This document shows, piece by piece, positions 23,466 to 37,900 of a stretch of 64,000 nucleotides of DNA (within the stretch, counting starts at the first letter, position 1; every line of letters starts with the position of its first letter). The stretch is from Acanthochlamys bracteata (taxonomy: Eukaryota > Streptophyta > Magnoliopsida > Pandanales > Velloziaceae): contig CM034141.1 in assembly GCA_019914995.1 (NCBI GenBank), positions 5,930,001-5,994,000 on the forward strand, in the 5' to 3' direction. Made by a program: the position numbers and the translations under genes. The notes under the pieces were generated by a model, which saw only the letters and a program-made list of their open reading frames with translations, had not been told where the DNA came from and did no database searches.

Positions 23466-24285
23466 AAATTTAAGTTATCCAAGGCACATTTTCGACAAAC
23501 CAAAATTACGAAACCATTTGTCAGTATATTTAATAATTTTTATTTTATAGCAAATTTTATGTTATTTTATAACTTATTTAAAATTTTATAAATACAAAAA
23601 AGTTATATCATAAATTGTATTATTACTTATTGTTTTCATCATAAATTGAATAACCATTAAAATAAAATTTGGAAGTATTAAAATAAACTTTTGCAAAAAA
23701 TAAATCTGTTTTTTTAAATAATAAAGTACTATAAGTAAATAACGTCTTTATATTTTTTACAATATGTATAACTGTATTAAAAAATAATATTATTAAAAAT
23801 AATATTATTGTACTATCAATACGTGCATAGTGCTTTACTGTCGAATCACTTGGACTGAAGTTTAATTGATAGCGTTCCACAATTTTGTAGTTTAGATTGG
23901 ATCAGGTCGAAAATGTGTTCAAACAAAATTGTTTCTAATAAATAATTATCTCCAACATTCTCACTAATTAATGACAATCGTTGAATTATAACCAAAAATG
24001 GCAATTCGGATTCCTGGATCGATACATAAAATAATCAGATCAAAATTGTTTAATCCTAATTTGACCTATTTATTTATATGGATCAAAATTGTCAACGCTA
24101 ATTCAACCTATTTATAATTAAATCAAATTCGAGTCTACTCATTTAATAATTAATTTTTTAAATAAAAAATTAATATTAATTTAATAATAATATATAAAAA
24201 TTATTTATTATGATATATATAAAAAAATATTAATTTTGATAAAATTTATAAATTAAATAAAAATTAGTTAAATTAAAATAAATAA

Positions 24286-24290
<5 letters not shown>

Positions 24291-24317
<27 letters not shown>
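24291..24317. repeat. (TA)n microsatellite
   Basis: About 13 TA units in a wholly A/T stretch. Confidence 0.9.
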
Positions 24318-24321
<4 letters not shown>

Positions 24322-27300
24322 TTTAAATTTATTATTATTTTTTTAATTATTAAATAATATAAATTTGATAAATAATTAAACGGATTAAAGGATCAATTTT
24401 AAATCAATTCCAACTTTACTCGAAATCATTTAAAATTTTTTGATTGTTTTCGTATCTATCCGAAATCGATTAAAATTTGATCTAAATTTGATTTTTTTGA
24501 ATCGGATGAAAATTTGCCTCCACTAATTATACCATAGCAAAGAAGAACAGGATGGGATAATTAATTACAATCATCTAACTAATGACCAGGTTGCCAACCT
24601 TGTAACTCGGTCACGTGCAAAACGAGCGTGTAAGAAACAGGATCGGATAGACACGAACGAACGTATCAAACTACAGCATGACATCCGTCCACTACAACAG
24701 GTACATGAGGAACTGATGTTTTGTCGTGTAGTGTCCTGCGTGGCACTCATCTTTCCGTCGGCATTTAGCCAGCTGTTTCTGTCTGTGATTCATCAGATCT
24801 TACGAACCGTTGAAAGGCATCTATTCATTCAATTCATTCAGGTAACAGTAGGACCCGCTTAAACCGCCGATTTTTCATGGTAGGTCTAATGCGGGACCCA
24901 CATGCAGTAGACACGTCTATCATTCCAGCTGTTTTCCAACTCTATTCTCCTCCTCCGACAAACTCGAGCTTTTTTCTTCTTTTTTTTTTTTAATAATTTA
25001 TTTATTTGAAAAATTACATTCCGGTATATTTAGTTTGGTTATAGTTTTTATTTTTAAAATTTGTTTATATATTTTTAAAATATAAATATTAAAAAAAAAA
25101 TTTTACATTAAAAATTTATTAATTATCTATTTTAAATTAAAAAACTTATTTATTAAAACTTAAAAAAGTTTTATTCAAAAATTATTTAAGATGCTCTCAA
25201 ATTAAATATTTTGTTGTGCTGAGCATTTTTTTAATTTAGGAACTCAGTTTTTCTAAAAAGTGTGTTTATGGTAAGTAATTTTATTTTTTAAAGAATAAAT
25301 TAAAAAATTAAAAATTATTAAAAATAAAAAATATTTATATTAATTTTGTATAGATAGTAAATTTTAAATTGAATTTTTAAAAATTTGATAAAAAAGTTTA
25401 GTTTAAATTGTTATTTATATTAAAATAATTTTATAAAAAATAAAATTTTGATAAGATATTAACGCTACAAAGGAAACTAAGAATGCAACTAAATAACATT
25501 TATTCCTTTCTGTACTAGTTATATTCATAATAGTTTTGTTAACTAATTCTTAAGATTGTTTGATAATAACTTAATAACAACTAACTTGCATATCTCAAAC
25601 ACACACACACAAATTAAAATTTTTTTTTTTTTTCACACCAACCATGTTGCAAACATCTGTTAAGAGAACAACACGAACAAGTTTTCCTTTAATCTAAATA
25701 AAGAGTTAGTTGATTTCTAGTTCAAGTATCATTATCAATAACATTAGATGTTGATATTCATCTATATCCACAAAAACATGATTGAAGTACTTAAGCGTTA
25801 GGTATTCCTTCTTATCATTAACTAAAGTGAAAGTAACATAAAAAGAAAAAAAAGTTAAAGAAAAAGTTTCCACTATTTTTTAATATTAAATACACTATAC
25901 AATTATATATTAAAAATAAAAAATAAAAGTATACAACTTTGAACTTTTGAAGCAGCTACGAGTTCTGTAAGTAGAGTTGCTCTTTTTCCCAACCACAAAA
26001 AACAAGTAACGGTTTTCGCAAGCAGTTTTCCACTTTCGTATAATTATTTTTTTCAAACATAGAAGTTTCTGAGAGTCAGTGGCCGTTCTTTTCGTTTTTC
26101 TTTTTCTTTTTTAATAAAAAATAATTTATCAAACCTGTTTTAGAGTAGAACTGAAGTTCGTCAAACGCATTACGATGTAATTAGTTAATAATGTTTGTTA
26201 GTTTAATGTACGAAAATGACATTCATGTTCAAACTTCAAACACGCAATCACTTACTTTAGTGAATATTTGGGAAGTTTAATATTTTTTTATTTTAATTTT
26301 TTAAAATTTATAATATTTAACAAAATTTTAAAATTAAAAACTATAAAAAAATTCTACATCATAAATTTTTTTTATTAATTATATATATATTAAGTAAAAA
26401 ATAGTATTTATAAAAACTTTTATAATAAATCTTTTTAGAAAACGATCAATAAATACTTCTAAATATTCTATTAGTTTGATTAGCATGCATAATTCTTATA
26501 TTTATATTTTCAAGTTTGATAATTGAGGATTGATTGGAGCCGCTCAGAAACTTCAAAAAGTAAAAACAAAAAAACTGAAAAAACTTCAAAAGTGAAGTCT
26601 TGTTGCTTTAAAATGGTGGCCTTGGCAATTCATTAGCATTGCTTTTTATTTTTTTAACGTTTATATTTTTTGATAAAATCTTCCACAGTAAAATAAATAT
26701 TTAAAATTTTTTATTAATATATTACAAAAAGTTCAAATAAAAAATTTAATATTTTTTAAAATTAATTTTTTTGTCGGAAAGACGGGAACTAACAGCTCTC
26801 GTTGATGGAATGTGGGTGACAGCCTTGTTCTGCACTGCACTTGCCTTACTTTCTTATATTATTATTATTATTATATTTTATTTATTTCATGGCCAAGTTG
26901 GGTATATTTTACTTCATAAAAGACCTACTTTTATTAAATAAAAATTTACTTTTGGTTGATATTTTTCTTATTACAAATTTGTTTTTATAATAATTTATAT
27001 TTAAAATTTACTTCTATACAAAGAAATAGCCTGGTATTAGAGTTTGTGTTCTTTATAACACTATCTAAGCACAACAACCAACATCATGATAATTATTAAC
27101 ATAATTATTTTGAAGATTATGTGGCCATCCACTTTAAGGGAGTTATTGTTATTTTTTTTACAGGCTGTTTGTATTAGGAGTATACAAGAATAATAAAGAA
27201 TAAAAAAATCAATTATTATTGGTTGTTCTTATTTGATAAAAAAATCAATTATTAAAGAATAAAATTATTATTAGTTGTTCTTACTAAGTAACCATTTACT

Positions 27301-27802
27301 CTTCATATTTTTATTAATATATTCAAACATTATAAATTTAAGTTATCATTCTTATTTTGATTTCTTTTTTAATATTTACTTTCGATTATTCTTTATTTTC
27401 GTTATTTATTCGTTACTCTCTTATCCAAATAACACTATAATGTCACTAATTTTTTACTTTGATATAGATAATTTCAATTTTAAAGGAAAATCCAAATTTT
27501 TTCTAATCTAATTGTTAATTGTTTAATCAAAGAATAATAAATCGTTATTAGAAAGAAATAAAGAGTATAATCTCTAGCTTTTAATTATTTGATCGAATTA
27601 TAGTAGTCTAATTAAGAGATAAAATGGTGAGAGTTTAAGAGTAGGCAGAAACGTAAATTCTGAGAGAAGTATTTATATCCTAAATCTATATCTTTGTACT
27701 CAAATCATTAATGCTAATTGAGAAGTTATTTAACTAATCCTGGTTAATCATAACCATTTCATGATGATGATTTAATTATACTAACTTCTATATTTGGTAT
27801 AA

Positions 27803-27932
27803 TGGGCTAAATGGGCCTTACCTTCAGCTTCACTCAAATGATTCAAAGTAAACGAGATCTAAAAGGCCCACCCATATTGTAAAAGCCCGGCGTGGCTAGC
27901 TTGCTCAATGAACAGTCCAGTTTAGTAGCCCA
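27803..27932. promoter_or_regulatory. Cluster of site II (TGGGCY/RGCCCA) motifs upstream of RH10
   Basis: TGGGCT near 27803, TGGGCC near 27812, GGCCCA near 27865, AGCCCG near 27884 and AGCCCA near 27927. Site II elements are targets of TCP factors and are enriched in promoters of plant ribosome-biogenesis and proliferation genes, which fits a pre-rRNA processing helicase downstream. Confidence 0.6.
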
Positions 27933-28357
27933 TTTAATTAAGAGAATTTGTAGAAGAGAAATAAATAAATTCCCAAAAGTATCATAATTATTAAAAGTCA
28001 ATTCATTTTTAAAAAGTTTTATTCGGAATCGGAATAAGACAACTATTTTCAGTCAAAGAAAATCTTATAGATACTAGAGAGAAGGAATTAAAAGACCCTC
28101 CAAATCGAATTCGTCGCAAACAGAAAAAAGAAGGCAAACAAAACGGAAGAAAACGCAAAAGACAACCGCCGTATTTCGCCATTCTCTGGCCGCCGTTTTC
28201 CCCGCCGTCATTTCTTCTCCCTTTGTCGTCACAGGACTGCCGCGCCAGTACCCGCAGCACTCCAGCGCCTGTTCATCACCATAAACTCTACCACTGCAGC
28301 CGTTGGTAGTTTTCCGATTCCTTGTTGTGGTTGTTTTTGTGTTTTTATTGACTGAAA

Positions 28358-31300
28358 ATGGAGAACGGTGAAGAAATAAAGAAGACATTCAAGGATCTGG
28401 GTGTCTGTGATGACTTGGCCGAGGCTTGCGATACGTTAGGATGGAAAAGCCCTACCAAAATCCAACTTGAAGCAATTCCGGTTGCTTTAGAAGGTAAGAT
28501 TTTCTGTTTTCCCTTCTCAATTTGTTAATTGCGTAAAACCCATAAGTATGTCTATGTTGTTCATTGAAGTTTTGAATCTAAATTATGAAATTTTTGGGAT
28601 TGTTTTCATCTAGAACTACTAACTGACCAGAAAAAGTGAACCTATTCGTCATCTGTTTTTCTGTCTAGTGAGAATATTTTATGTCGCACTTTCCTGCTTT
28701 AATCATAGGTTAGGTTGGTCATGAAAAGTATTGTGCTTTTGGTTTGTTATGAACTTTGATAATATCCATCCTTTTCTATTCTAGACAAGCTCTATGTTGG
28801 TCATGATATTTACTTGATAGGTATTTTTATGACCACATTGCAAAGTTTTATCATTGTCTGAATCTATAAAATACAAACTGTGTTTTTCTTATCATGGTGT
28901 AGGGTATGTTTTGTGGGATTCCCCTTAGGAGGTTGATTGTTTCAATCGAAGGGAACGATGGTAATGTTCAAGATTTGTTTAACTTGACTCTGAATGAATA
29001 CCAGCCAATCAGGTATATGCAATTTTGAAGACAAGAATAATTAAGATGATCAATAAGCCATAAACAGTTGCTTTCATGGTGCTATAATTATTAGATACAT
29101 CAATTTAGTTATAAGCAATAGTGGATGTCATTTCCAATTGACTCAGAACTGTTTAGATGGCTTACTAAGCTTGACTCTATCTATTGACATAATGAAAAAT
29201 TGTTCTCTTTTGATTACTTTTTGCTTTTGACATACAAGCTATTGTAGCGAGTCGTATGATCATTTTGGTGCTCTCCTATGCACTAGCAATGCAATTTTTC
29301 GTTATGTGAGGAAGCTGTTAGCCTAGTGTTTGGTGGAATTATGCGATCTTTGTGGTTGGTCCTTGTATCCATTAGATTCCATCTTCTCATCAGACCTTTA
29401 GCGTCGTCTTTACTAGTGGTAACTAGCAAGCCACTATTTTCAATTGCAGGAAGGGATATAATTGGTCTGGCGCAAACAGGATCAGGGAAGACCGCAGCCT
29501 TTGCTCTCCCAATTATTCAAGCACTTCTCAAGAATCCGCAACCCTTTTTTGCTTGTGTTTTGTCCCCAACCAGGTACATTTTGAAACTATCCATTATTTT
29601 ATAAGTAGATGTTGATGGTTATTTTTCTCAATTGCCAAATTCATATATATTTTGAATCCCAAAACACTAGGGAGCTGGCAATTCAAATCCAAGAACAATT
29701 TGAAGCTTTGGGGTGTGCAATTGGACTCAAATGTGCTGTAGTGAGTATTCCTTGATTACATAATCTAGATTCCTCTTTTTCATAAAAGCCTTGATGTGCA
29801 AATGTCTATATGAGTTAACCATGAAAAAGAAACCACTTGTGATATCTTTTTATTTTTCTGGTTTGATTGTTTGATGAGATGTTGTTAATGACCTCTTTTC
29901 TTACACTCTTTCTGATATGACTTGAAAGGAAAAGTGTATAATTTCAACTATTAAATAGCAAGTGTACAATTTCAACTATTCAAGTAGCATTGCTTTTTTT
30001 TTTTTTTGGTAAGATAACCAGCACTACCGAGATTCGTACCTAAACCACTTTGTGATAATGGATGCCTTTACAACCCAAGTAGGTGGAAATTGTGTAACAT
30101 AGCTTACAAATGTAGTCTCTCAATGCTAGTTATTTATTTAACTGATGCCCTTGAATAAACCAAAGTTTGCCTTTAGTTTTTTGATCTTTCGGGTATAAAC
30201 AGGATTCTGATCTTTCTCTTGTCTCTCACTCTCTCAATGTGGTTCTCTCTCCATCACTCATTTTGTCTCTCTCTCATTCATTTTCAGATATCACTATTAG
30301 GACATTTGTTAAGAGGTGGATAATGTGTTGTATTTCATATTTTCTTTTGGGATATCAAACTTGCGTAGCTGCAAAGTAAAGCTTCTCTGTGAGCAATTCC
30401 TTCTCTTCTTTGACAGATTTAAAATTGCTCTGGACTTAAATTTCTTTTGAAGTTGATACTTCTAGAATAGATTTTAAAGGGTCAACCTGAGCAATGTGTG
30501 CAATGGAAAGCAAGGTTTCTAAGTTCATGTAAAGGACATTAAAACACATAGAGCAATCATAGAACATCCGTATTTATTTAAATAATTGGAATGTATAAGA
30601 CACAGTCTATCACATTTTTGTAGTATTTAATTTCTACTTATTGTTTTAAAGTTGAATACATATTGCTGCGGGGACGTTTTAGTTCATCTATCCTTGTGGT
30701 TGCTGAGTTGTATTTAAACTATGTGGTCTTTTTCAGCTTGTTGGAGGAATAGACATGATGCAACAGTCTGTGAATCTCGGAAAACGTCCACATGTTGTGG
30801 TATGTGTTTCAGCTTTGTATGCTTTTATCCTAGAGTTGTTTAATTTGCCTTATCTATGAAACATACTAAAATTCTCTTTTGAATATTCCCTACTACTGGT
30901 GCAGCATGCTTTACTTCACTGATCATGTAAGTTGTTTATATATTAAAATTACATGCAGGTTGCCACTCCCGGGCGTCTTTTGGACCATTTATCAAATACT
31001 AAGGGATTCAGCCTTCGCACATTAAAGTACTTGGTCAGTTTTGTCATTTATTGCATTATTTGTTTTCCACCACAACCACACCATTCTTGTAATTCTCTGT
31101 CACCACTGTAACACCAGAAGAGTGTATACACTTTTTTACATACATTTTTGTCTACCAGTTGCCTTGTAAGTACGCAGGAAGCAGCTTAAAGGTTATTTAG
31201 TGCTAACATGGAAAACGTTTGGGGCCCTATCAAATGCTTCTTGTGTAGAATCACTCTATGCATGTTTTTTGCCATACTTTCCTTCTCAAATTATTTTACT

Positions 31301-34040
31301 TTTTCGTAGTTCCTACAATTACTTTCAATATTTTGTCAACTGCACATAATGGCCTCACAACCTGAATACTTTCCCTTAGATGTAATTTATAATCTGATTT
31401 AATCATACAAAGAGCCATTCCTAACAATTTTCAAAAAAATTATGATTGCTTCTGCACATTAAAGCATGTTAGAGTACCTAAAAGCTTTGTAAAGACTCCT
31501 TTGTATCTCGATTTTGAAGTCCGTGACATGATCATAAAATCTCAGTAGGTGCTAGTTATAGATCTTGTCATTCTTCACTCTCTGATTGGAGAGTTGGAGA
31601 TGAAATGATCATGACAATATTATTCAGGTATCTGAGACTATATTTCTTTCATCCTGTTTCCAAGTGACTTGATTTGTTTTTCAATGTCAAGGTATTGGAT
31701 GAGGCTGATAGGTTGTTAGGCTTGGACTTCGAAAAAGCCATCGACGACATCTTAAAAGCCATTCCTCGAGAGCGGAGGACATATTTGTTTTCAGCTACCA
31801 TGACTAAAAAGGTAGAGTTGAATGTTTGTGAATATGTCCGTAGAGCAAAATAGCCATATCACTTAACATATGCACATAAAAGCATAAACCTTGAGCTTAA
31901 GATATTGTCTGTGCATGGCTTGATGACGGGTTTCTGGTGGTGTGCTTGTCTGCCTGCACGGTTTCAATCAATCGTGGGCTCACAGTGTTGTATCTTTCTT
32001 AGTAAAATATATGACGTTTTAGTTGCAAGTTGTTTTTACATAGAATATAGCTTAACACTTGCATAATTTTTTCTACTTGCAGGTTGTTAAACTTCAGAGG
32101 GCCTGTCTCAGGAATCCTGCCAAGGTTTTCTATGAATATTTTATTCCCTATTTATACAATATTCACAATTTATATCTGTGAAAGGTTCTGGCATGCATTT
32201 TATTCAATTACTTGAGGATCGTTACAGATTGAAGTCAATACCAAGTATTCAACTGTTGATACTCTGAAGCAGGAGTTTTTGTTCATTCCAGCTAAGCGTA
32301 AGGTGCGGATTTTCCTCTTTGTAGCTTGGGTCAAACTTTAGATATACCTGGTCAAAATGTATATGCTGTACCACTTCAACTTGTTTATACTTCACAGCTC
32401 TTTTTTATTTTTTCTATCTTGTTTTTCCATTCTTTAGTAAGTGACTTAAACTGTTTATCTATGGTATGAACTGTCTCTCTATGATTAAAAGATATTTTCT
32501 TACTTGTCAACAGTTGAGGTTGATTCATGCCATTTGTAGCTTGTGACTCCCTCATTTCTGGAATCTTGGGCTCAGTTTTATTATTAATGTTATTGCCATC
32601 GTTATTGTTGTTATGCAGGATTTGCATCTTGTTTATGTTCTAAATGAGAATCCTGGAAGTACCTTGATGGTTTTCACTCGGACCTGCGAAGCAACACAAC
32701 TCCTAGCTTTGATGCTTCGGAATTTGGGTATGAAGGCAATCCCGATCAATGGTCAAATGAGCCAGGTATTCTTTAATTTTGCCTCTTCACATCGCAATTG
32801 CTTTAATGTCTGATTTAGTGCCAATTGCTAGCACCAGGGAATCTCATATAGATACTTTCTCATTTGTTGCTGCAACTTATCTCACATGTTTACACTTATT
32901 GTATGATAGGATAAGAGACTTGGAGCCCTAAATAAGTTCAAAGCTGGAGAGTGCAACATTTTTATATGTACCGATGTTGCCAGCAGAGGTCTTGACATTC
33001 CTTCGGTGGATGTGGTTATAAATTATGACATACCTTCCAATTCTAAGGTTGGCAGGCTTATCATATACTTTTGGTTCTGTAGCATGATTTATAAGCAAAT
33101 CCTAGAGCATTTATATCATGTACTATCATTGTAGTACTTACTACTTCTGAGAGAGAAGTTAGGATTGAGGTTTTAGGTAGTATTCGTGAAAAGAAATCAG
33201 TAGACAAGTAAGGTTGTGACTCACTGCTCTAGGAGGAGAATGATAGGATTACGGATGACTATAAAGCTTTTTGAATATAATGAGTTTGAGGACTTCCTTA
33301 ATTTATATGCAATACCAAGGAGAAGTAATGACTACCGTGTTAATAGTACTAATCTTAGCGAGAAATATAAGACCAGTTTGTGAGATTTGTAGCATGTCAA
33401 TTAGTAAGCATATATTTCTCTGATTGTTTCATTTAGAGAACTTTTCTTCAGACATTAAGAAATTGTTTTGTAGCCGTCATGCGATGCTAATCATGTTTGA
33501 TTTTTAATTTGGTAGGACTACATCCATCGTGTTGGCAGAACTGCTCGAGCTGGAAGATCCGGAATGGCTATATCCTTGGTTAACCAATATGAGGTGGAAT
33601 GGTTTGTACAGATAGAGAAACTCATTGGTAGGTAGACTGTGACTGTGGTTAGAACTTTAAAGTTATAAGATAGAACTGGTTATGTGAGTTGATATAAATT
33701 GTTATTGTTCTCTTGCAGGCAGAAAGCTTCCTCAGCATCAGGTAGTAGAAGAGGAAGTTCTTGCTTTAGCGGAGTCTGTTGCAGATGCTAAAAGGATTGC
33801 CCTGACGGTAATCAATAGTCTTAGTTCGTGCATCTTCTTTGTTATCCAAATTCTTCTGCTTCTGTATTACTTAAAGATTTTGGTATGGATCAGGCAGCTA
33901 ACTTGCTTTTCATACAGAAACTCAAGGAAAGTTCCGGACACAAGAAGAGAAGAAAGAGGGGAGATGATGATAGCGAAGTTGATGAATATCCTATTACTAT
34001 CAAGAAAGGGAAAGGATCAAAAAAGTCGAAGGGGAGGTGA
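28358..34040 (+). CDS. RH10: DEAD-box RNA helicase, RH10/DDX47/Rrp3-like
   Basis: Thirteen exons: 28358-28493, 29450-29573, 29671-29740, 30737-30799, 30959-31033, 31692-31811, 32083-32124, 32228-32302, 32619-32765, 32910-33047, 33516-33627, 33719-33807, 33918-34040; 437 residues, the family's usual size. All joins keep frame. Motifs: [11 protein letters not shown] with the Q motif (GWKSPTKIQ), Walker A AQTGSGKT (53-60), [22 protein letters not shown] (159-162), SAT (190-192), [21 protein letters not shown] and [13 protein letters not shown] (334-346). The basic tail ([19 protein letters not shown]) looks nucleolar. The yeast and human homologs act in early pre-rRNA cleavage for the 40S subunit; that role is inferred here. 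Site II motifs lie upstream, as in other ribosome-biogenesis genes. Intron 3 (about 1 kb) carries a SINE-like fragment. Confidence 0.95.
29994..30100 (-). mobile_element. SINE-like 3' fragment in an RH10 intron
   Basis: On the minus strand a sequence with GGTACGAATCTCGG (30027-30040), close to the B box of tRNA-derived SINEs (GGTTCGANNCC), is followed about 20 bases later by a 14-A tail (29994-30007). No clear A box or target duplication. Next to the tail is a two-copy tandem of a ~27-bp unit (TGTAYAATTTCAACTATT) at about 29936-29990. Confidence 0.4.
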
Positions 34041-34998
34041 AAGCATTCTTATTTTGATCAGAGAAATCCAATCATTGGAATGGACCGAGTGGTTCCTAGA
34101 TCTTGTTGCAGCTAACATCCTAATGCTGTACTGCTACTCCCTTGCCAATTTTGATATGATGCAACAGTAGTTTTCATGTAGGGTTTTATCTTTTAACTTG
34201 CAGTAAAGGGTCATCGTACTTGCTGTATATTTATATGTATCTAAAATATATTAACATGGTAGGTTGTACTTGTAGTCATCCGTTTATTATTTTTTCTTGA
34301 TCTTGTAATTTCCTCTATATGTTGAGTTTTATCATGATGGTGGCTGTGTTGTGGTTGAAATTTTTTTTCATAATTTGAGCATGAAATGAAAAGAAATGTG
34401 TTGTTCTGTTACTTTCCGAACATCTTGTAATGGAAATAATTGGCAGCTGTATTTTAAGATATAAGCATGTTTATCAGATTTTGTATTTTCAATGAAAATA
34501 ATTTATATTTGTTCTTTACATGGTTTTATTTTTATCTCGAAAACTCTCCTGAGCAAAATGTCGGAAAAAAGAAATTCCGTTTGGATCATGTTATTATAGG
34601 TACGTTCGAATGAGCTTTTAAACGTTCATTATTTCAAATTAATATTTCATATTTTTTAATAAATTTGTAGTTTTTTTAGTTTGAAAAGTAAAATATTATT
34701 ATCATAAAAATATACAATAATAATATTATTATTATTTTAGTTCAAATTGAATTTATTCTTATAAAAATTTCAAAATATTTTAAAAATTTTTATGTTATAA
34801 GTATTCTTAAAATTTAATTATATCTAAAATAAATTTATTAATAAGTGTAGGCTCTCACGAAAGAGAGAGACGCACAGATCCAAGCAAGACGAGCCGAGAG
34901 TAATCTTTTGTTTTCCACGACAATCATTTATCCTTCAGTTGTCGATCGTTCAGCTATCGAACGATCGATCCATTTGGATCTGCATAGGATCACCGGCG
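34041..34998. other. RH10 3' region and UNC-50 promoter
   Basis: Contains the likely RH10 3' UTR (to about 34300), an AT-rich block at 34600-34840, and a CG-richer leader from about 34855 with GAGAGAGA and repeated CGATCG words just before the UNC-50 start. Confidence 0.5.
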
Positions 34999-37900
34999 AT
35001 GCTTCCGACCACTTCCTCCATGGCCGCCGCATCTCGCGGCCGCGCTCCCACTGCTACTTCTTCATTCCCTCACTACCTCCGCCGAATCATCAAGGTCAAC
35101 AAATCCAAACCAAGTCGAATTCGAGTTTTGTTTTGTTGTTAGATCTTATGCGATCCAGTTAAGCTTTCTGCAGATGCGTTCCTTGTGTGCGCGTGCGCGT
35201 GAGTTTCAATTGAATTACAGTTGATTCCGGAACGAAATCGAAAGTGCTTGTCGGGTTTTGCTGAATGATTGGATATTTTCTAGAAATGTTACGAGTTTAC
35301 ATTCAGCAGTTAATGTGAAGAAATTTTTGTTATCTTTTGGTGGTATCACGTGTAGGGAATACTTTGACATGGTTTGCTAGTGCATATGAACCTACTGGAT
35401 ATAGTCTTTTCAATATAGCACTATATTACTATCAAGAAATTGTACCCAACCATATATTATTGGGAATATTTACTTGTGTGAACACTATTACTATGCAGAG
35501 CAATTACTTTCAAATTCATTTTTGGGATATCGCCTGCAAAGTTTGAATGCAGATAGATATCTGCTTTTAAAATTCAATACAGTTGTTTCGCGAGTCTTCC
35601 TGGACCAATAAATTGAGTTGGGTTAAAGTAGTTACTTGTATGTACTTGTTTATGGTGATAGAAAGCAGCTGTATAGATATGAAGATTTCCCTGGCACTCA
35701 ACTTCAACCCTTTGTTGTGTATTATCTGAGTACTAAGATATAAGTATTCTTTCTGTAAGTTATTATTAGTATTTTTTTTTCAAACATTACTATGTTAACT
35801 TTTTTATCTCCTCTTTCTGCTTTTAGAATTGTAACGTCTTTGCTATTCGATTACACGTACTCGTTAAGTGACTTACGTCTTTGTTTTCTATAGTGGCAAC
35901 AAATGGATATCGAGTACACATTTTGGCAGATGCTGAATCTCTGTACTTCCCCAAAAGTTGTGTATGTCTTTCTCATTGCACTGTATTTTTCTATCGTGTG
36001 CTATCTGTAGAACAAAACAAAATTCTAAGATGTCTCTTTCGCACCTTTTTTCTTGTCTTCCTAACTAACAAGATGTTTCCATAAGAAACTGGCCCTACAT
36101 TCCTGGTGCAAGCAATGAGCTCAATCCTTTGTAACATTTTCCATTTCACATTCATCTGAACTGAGTCAGCTGAAATGCATTTTCTGCACCGAATGTCCAA
36201 TGTTTAAGGCTGTTGCTATCGCATATATGAGCCTGTCATTTTATATCTTGTTTCTATTATAGGCTAATACTTAATATGAAAAGATCCAAAAAGTGAATGA
36301 TTTTGTTGGCTTTCTTTGGCCTTCCAGTAGTTTTAGTGATGTGAATATCTTATGGAAGTTCTCTTTGTGTTTTGCATATTGATGATTGACAAAGGCAGTT
36401 ACCAGCACACAAAGTACCATAAACGTAAGTAACCTCTACCTTAGTAGTGTACCAATTCAAAATATGATTCTTAGAGCACTATATTGTAACCAAGATGCAC
36501 TTAGTGGTAGTAGTGCTTTGATATGGTTATTATGATTGTATATATAGCTAATATCTGTTTTCTTGGTAGCATGATGAAGTTGTATAATGCGATAATAACA
36601 TGTCAACATAGAAACAGTAGATAGTAGCTTCTAAAACTGTCCTTGTTTCTCGCATGTTTATGTTTTTCTAATGACTAACTTTTTTTCTAAATGCTCAATT
36701 TCGGTGTTTATTTTCGTCATCAGCTGTTGGACTCACAAGGTAGCAGAAGTTTTTTATTCTTTTTCTTATGTATTTCAGAAACAAAGAACCAGTGGGCTAG
36801 GGATGATCCAGCTTTTGTTGTTATCTTTACTCTATTTTTGGTGGTTGCGACTTCAGCTTTTTGTGTTGCGTAAGCTTTTTGTACTTTGAAATTGCTGGTC
36901 TTTAATTAATATGCACAAATCATTTGTTCATGGCCTTTGAGTAGAGATTGCTAATCAGACAGTTGCTCTGTTTAGGTATGACAAGAGTTTGACAAATGCT
37001 ATATCAACAATACTCCAAGTTGTGATTTTTCATTTTCTATTAGTGGGAATTCTGTTGGCAACTTGTTGTTGGTAAGAGTTCCAAAAATAATTGAGCTATT
37101 TGATCTTGTTGTGCGTGCTCATAGTTTTATTATCCATTATACTGCTTAGTCGACAATTTGATGCTATACATGTCACAAGAATATTAGCTCAGCTCTGAGT
37201 ATCCCTTGTTTTTTTCAGGTTTTTGACAAATAACTATCTGAGGGAGGAGGTACCTGGTAGTTATGTCGTTGAGCAACATGTTGAATGGTAATCTTCAAAA
37301 GTTTTCTTATAGCCTTTCATGAATTTAGTATGAAATGTTTCTGGAAATCAGCAAACATTTTTTTGTTTTTGGTAATTACTGATGTAACATAATGATACAA
37401 GATTTGTTTTATTATGGACCATTAGCACACCATAATAGAGGCTTTTGCAATTCATGCTAGTCCTTTCAATTATTGATGAAGTTCTAGAAGTAGAATGCTC
37501 ATTATGACTGCAGTTGTAAGATGATCAAACTTGAGGTGCACACAATCTGAAAACCAATAAAAGTTCCATACTGAGATTACATATATGAATTTCACGCTAG
37601 TTAAGATACTTCTTGTGCATGCTACATATCGCTGAGGTATATATTTTTATGAATAAGAACATTGTAATTTTTTGAACTTCTCTTCTATCTTGATGTACTT
37701 CAGGACTGTTTCTTCTCTGGTGTTCCAGAGTCGTGCCCAAGTTGCATTACGTTCAAATTTTCTAGTTTCATGCATACCCTAGTTTAGTTTATAAACTTCT
37801 CAAAGTAATGTTTGTAATTAATAGCTTACAGGCTCTATGTTTGTTATTGAAGGCTTTATGCGTTTGATGTGCATTGCAACTCCTTCTTCCCAGCATTTGT

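Larger units (their letters stand above)
20560..27802. other. Long AT-rich intergenic region
   Basis: About 7 kb without a supportable gene. Holds A/T-rich blocks, TA microsatellites, and several decayed inverted-repeat elements (listed separately where edges can be seen; weaker ones at about 25255-25475 and 26265-26465). A stretch at about 23890-24520 repeats GATCAAAATTG and TTCGGAT-like words and looks like an old degenerate repeat. No transposase or reverse transcriptase coding sequence was seen. Confidence 0.5.

Noticed and set aside
23623..23880. 85-codon minus-strand frame rich in Phe, Ile, Asn and Lys
   Set aside because: Composition is that of translated AT-rich DNA; no motif or splice context.
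20560..27802. CRISPR arrays, operons, phage or plasmid features
   Set aside because: Nothing of this kind is expected or seen; the window is intron-bearing plant nuclear DNA with only AT repeats and MITE relics here.
28009..28388. Minus-strand frames of 83 and 104 codons before RH10
   Set aside because: They overlap the RH10 leader and start codon, contain no domain, and reflect local GC-rich composition.
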